DNA from: an uncultured Anaerolineales bacterium | GTDB taxonomy: Bacteria; Chloroflexota; Anaerolineae; Anaerolineales; Villigracilaceae | DNA: 12,672 bases | Assembly (NCBI GenBank): GCA_937928015.1 | Contig: CALFXA010000099.1 | Coordinates: 1 to 12,672 of the forward strand | Reading direction: 5' to 3' | In this document: positions 12,272-12,672 of the stretch, piece by piece | Numbering within the stretch: the stretch's first letter is position 1 | Layout: the number at the start of each line of letters is the position of its first letter | Notes under the pieces: generated by a model | The model's input: the letters and a program-made list of their open reading frames with translations, nothing else | The model's database searches: none | What the model was told of the DNA's origin: nothing | Translations under genes and position numbers: made by a program

Positions 12272-12672
12272 AGCTGACGGTCACCTATCCAAGCGGCGCA
12301 GCGCAGGCGTTCGAGCCAAAGATCGCCATGCCGCCGCCCATCCCACGACCTGCTGAGCTGTGGACCTTGTCCATGCGCCTCACACCTACGGCCACGCAAT
12401 TCCTGCCGTGGACGCTCTTCCCCAAGCCTGTCGATGGCACAGGCGGGCAGGCAAACTACCTGAACATCAACGGACGCCACCTGGCCTTCGAGCGCGCCAT
12501 CAACACCTACGAGGTAATGCAGTCGCTGATCTGGGAACAGGGCGGAAGCATCTACATCGTCGATCCGAAGGAAGCCGCTCAGGGCAAGAAGTGGAAGGAC
12601 TGCACGTCGGTCCGCTGGCCAATGCTGTGCCTGGCTGGTCATAACCCAGACAAAACACCAGTCCGCAACCTG
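12268..12672 (+). CDS. Unknown protein following the endolysin (N-terminal part)
   Basis: The ATG at 12268 overlaps the endolysin stop (ATGA). The frame stays open for 135 codons to the window edge, so the 3' end is missing. The first 16 residues (LTVTYPSGAAQAFEPK from residue 3) resemble the last 16 of the endolysin (see findings). A Pro-rich stretch follows (AMPPPIPRPAE, 20-30). Then comes a mixed alpha/beta region with ELWTLSMRLTPTATQFLPWTLF in pieces, an FPKPVDGTGGQANYL loop, AFERAINTYEVMQSLIWEQGG and SIYIVDPKEA. I recognise no family. It may be a further tail or lysis-associated structural protein. No signal peptide is visible in the part seen, and no diagnostic catalytic motif. Confidence 0.65.
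   Translation, partial: MKLTVTYPSGAAQAFEPKIAMPPPIPRPAELWTLSMRLTPTATQFLPWTLFPKPVDGTGGQANYLNINGRHLAFERAINTYEVMQSLIWEQGGSIYIVDPKEAAQGKKWKDCTSVRWPMLCLAGHNPDKTPVRNL

Overview
The window is a piece of a tailed double-stranded DNA phage or prophage with a siphovirus-type morphogenesis module. Every gene I can support lies on the + strand. The genes are packed almost without gaps, and many junctions overlap by one to eight bases (ATGA or TAATG), so one long late transcript with translational coupling is likely. TAA, TAG and TGA are all used as stops and Shine-Dalgarno (SD) sites are common, so this is standard bacterial-type coding. I see no integrase, packaging or replication gene, tRNA, CRISPR, insertion sequence, clear promoter or clear rho-independent terminator. 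Lytic phage and prophage therefore cannot be told apart. The host is not determined: a GH25 muramidase and GC near 60% fit a GC-rich host with peptidoglycan, and Actinobacteria or Chloroflexota are guesses only.

Head and neck, 1-4673: the C-terminal end of an upstream gene; an HK97-fold major capsid protein with an N-terminal coiled-coil delta domain; a probable capsid decoration or head-fibre protein bracketed by two strong RNA hairpins; a gp6-like head-tail connector with an extra C-terminal domain; a small membrane-anchored coiled-coil protein of unknown role; an SPP1 gp16-like head closure protein; a 53-residue small protein; an HK97 gp10-like neck protein; and a gp17-like (DUF3168) tail completion protein.

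Tail, 4683-9233: the tail tube protein, with the best SD site in the window; the tail assembly chaperone pair G/GT, with an A AAA AAC slippery heptamer and a long downstream hairpin for -1 frameshifting; a 618-residue tape measure protein; and a 525-residue tail hub or baseplate protein whose N-terminus carries a tandem repeat.

Tail tip and lysis, 9235-12672: a small CxxH/CxxC zinc-ribbon-like protein, a lectin-like tip protein, a larger beta-rich fibre protein, a GH25 endolysin with an SH3-like wall-binding domain, and the start of a further gene that runs off the window. GC content falls to about 40-48% in sampled lines of the first two genes, against 60% or more in the head and tail tube genes and the endolysin, which suggests module exchange around the receptor-binding genes.

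Most of this is a conventional virion assembly line. The most notable points are the well-formed frameshift signal, a strong in-frame internal start in the endolysin that would make a free cell-wall-binding domain, a hairpin covering the connector's SD site, the membrane-anchored protein inside the neck cluster, and a short sequence shared by the endolysin C-terminus and the N-terminus of the next gene.
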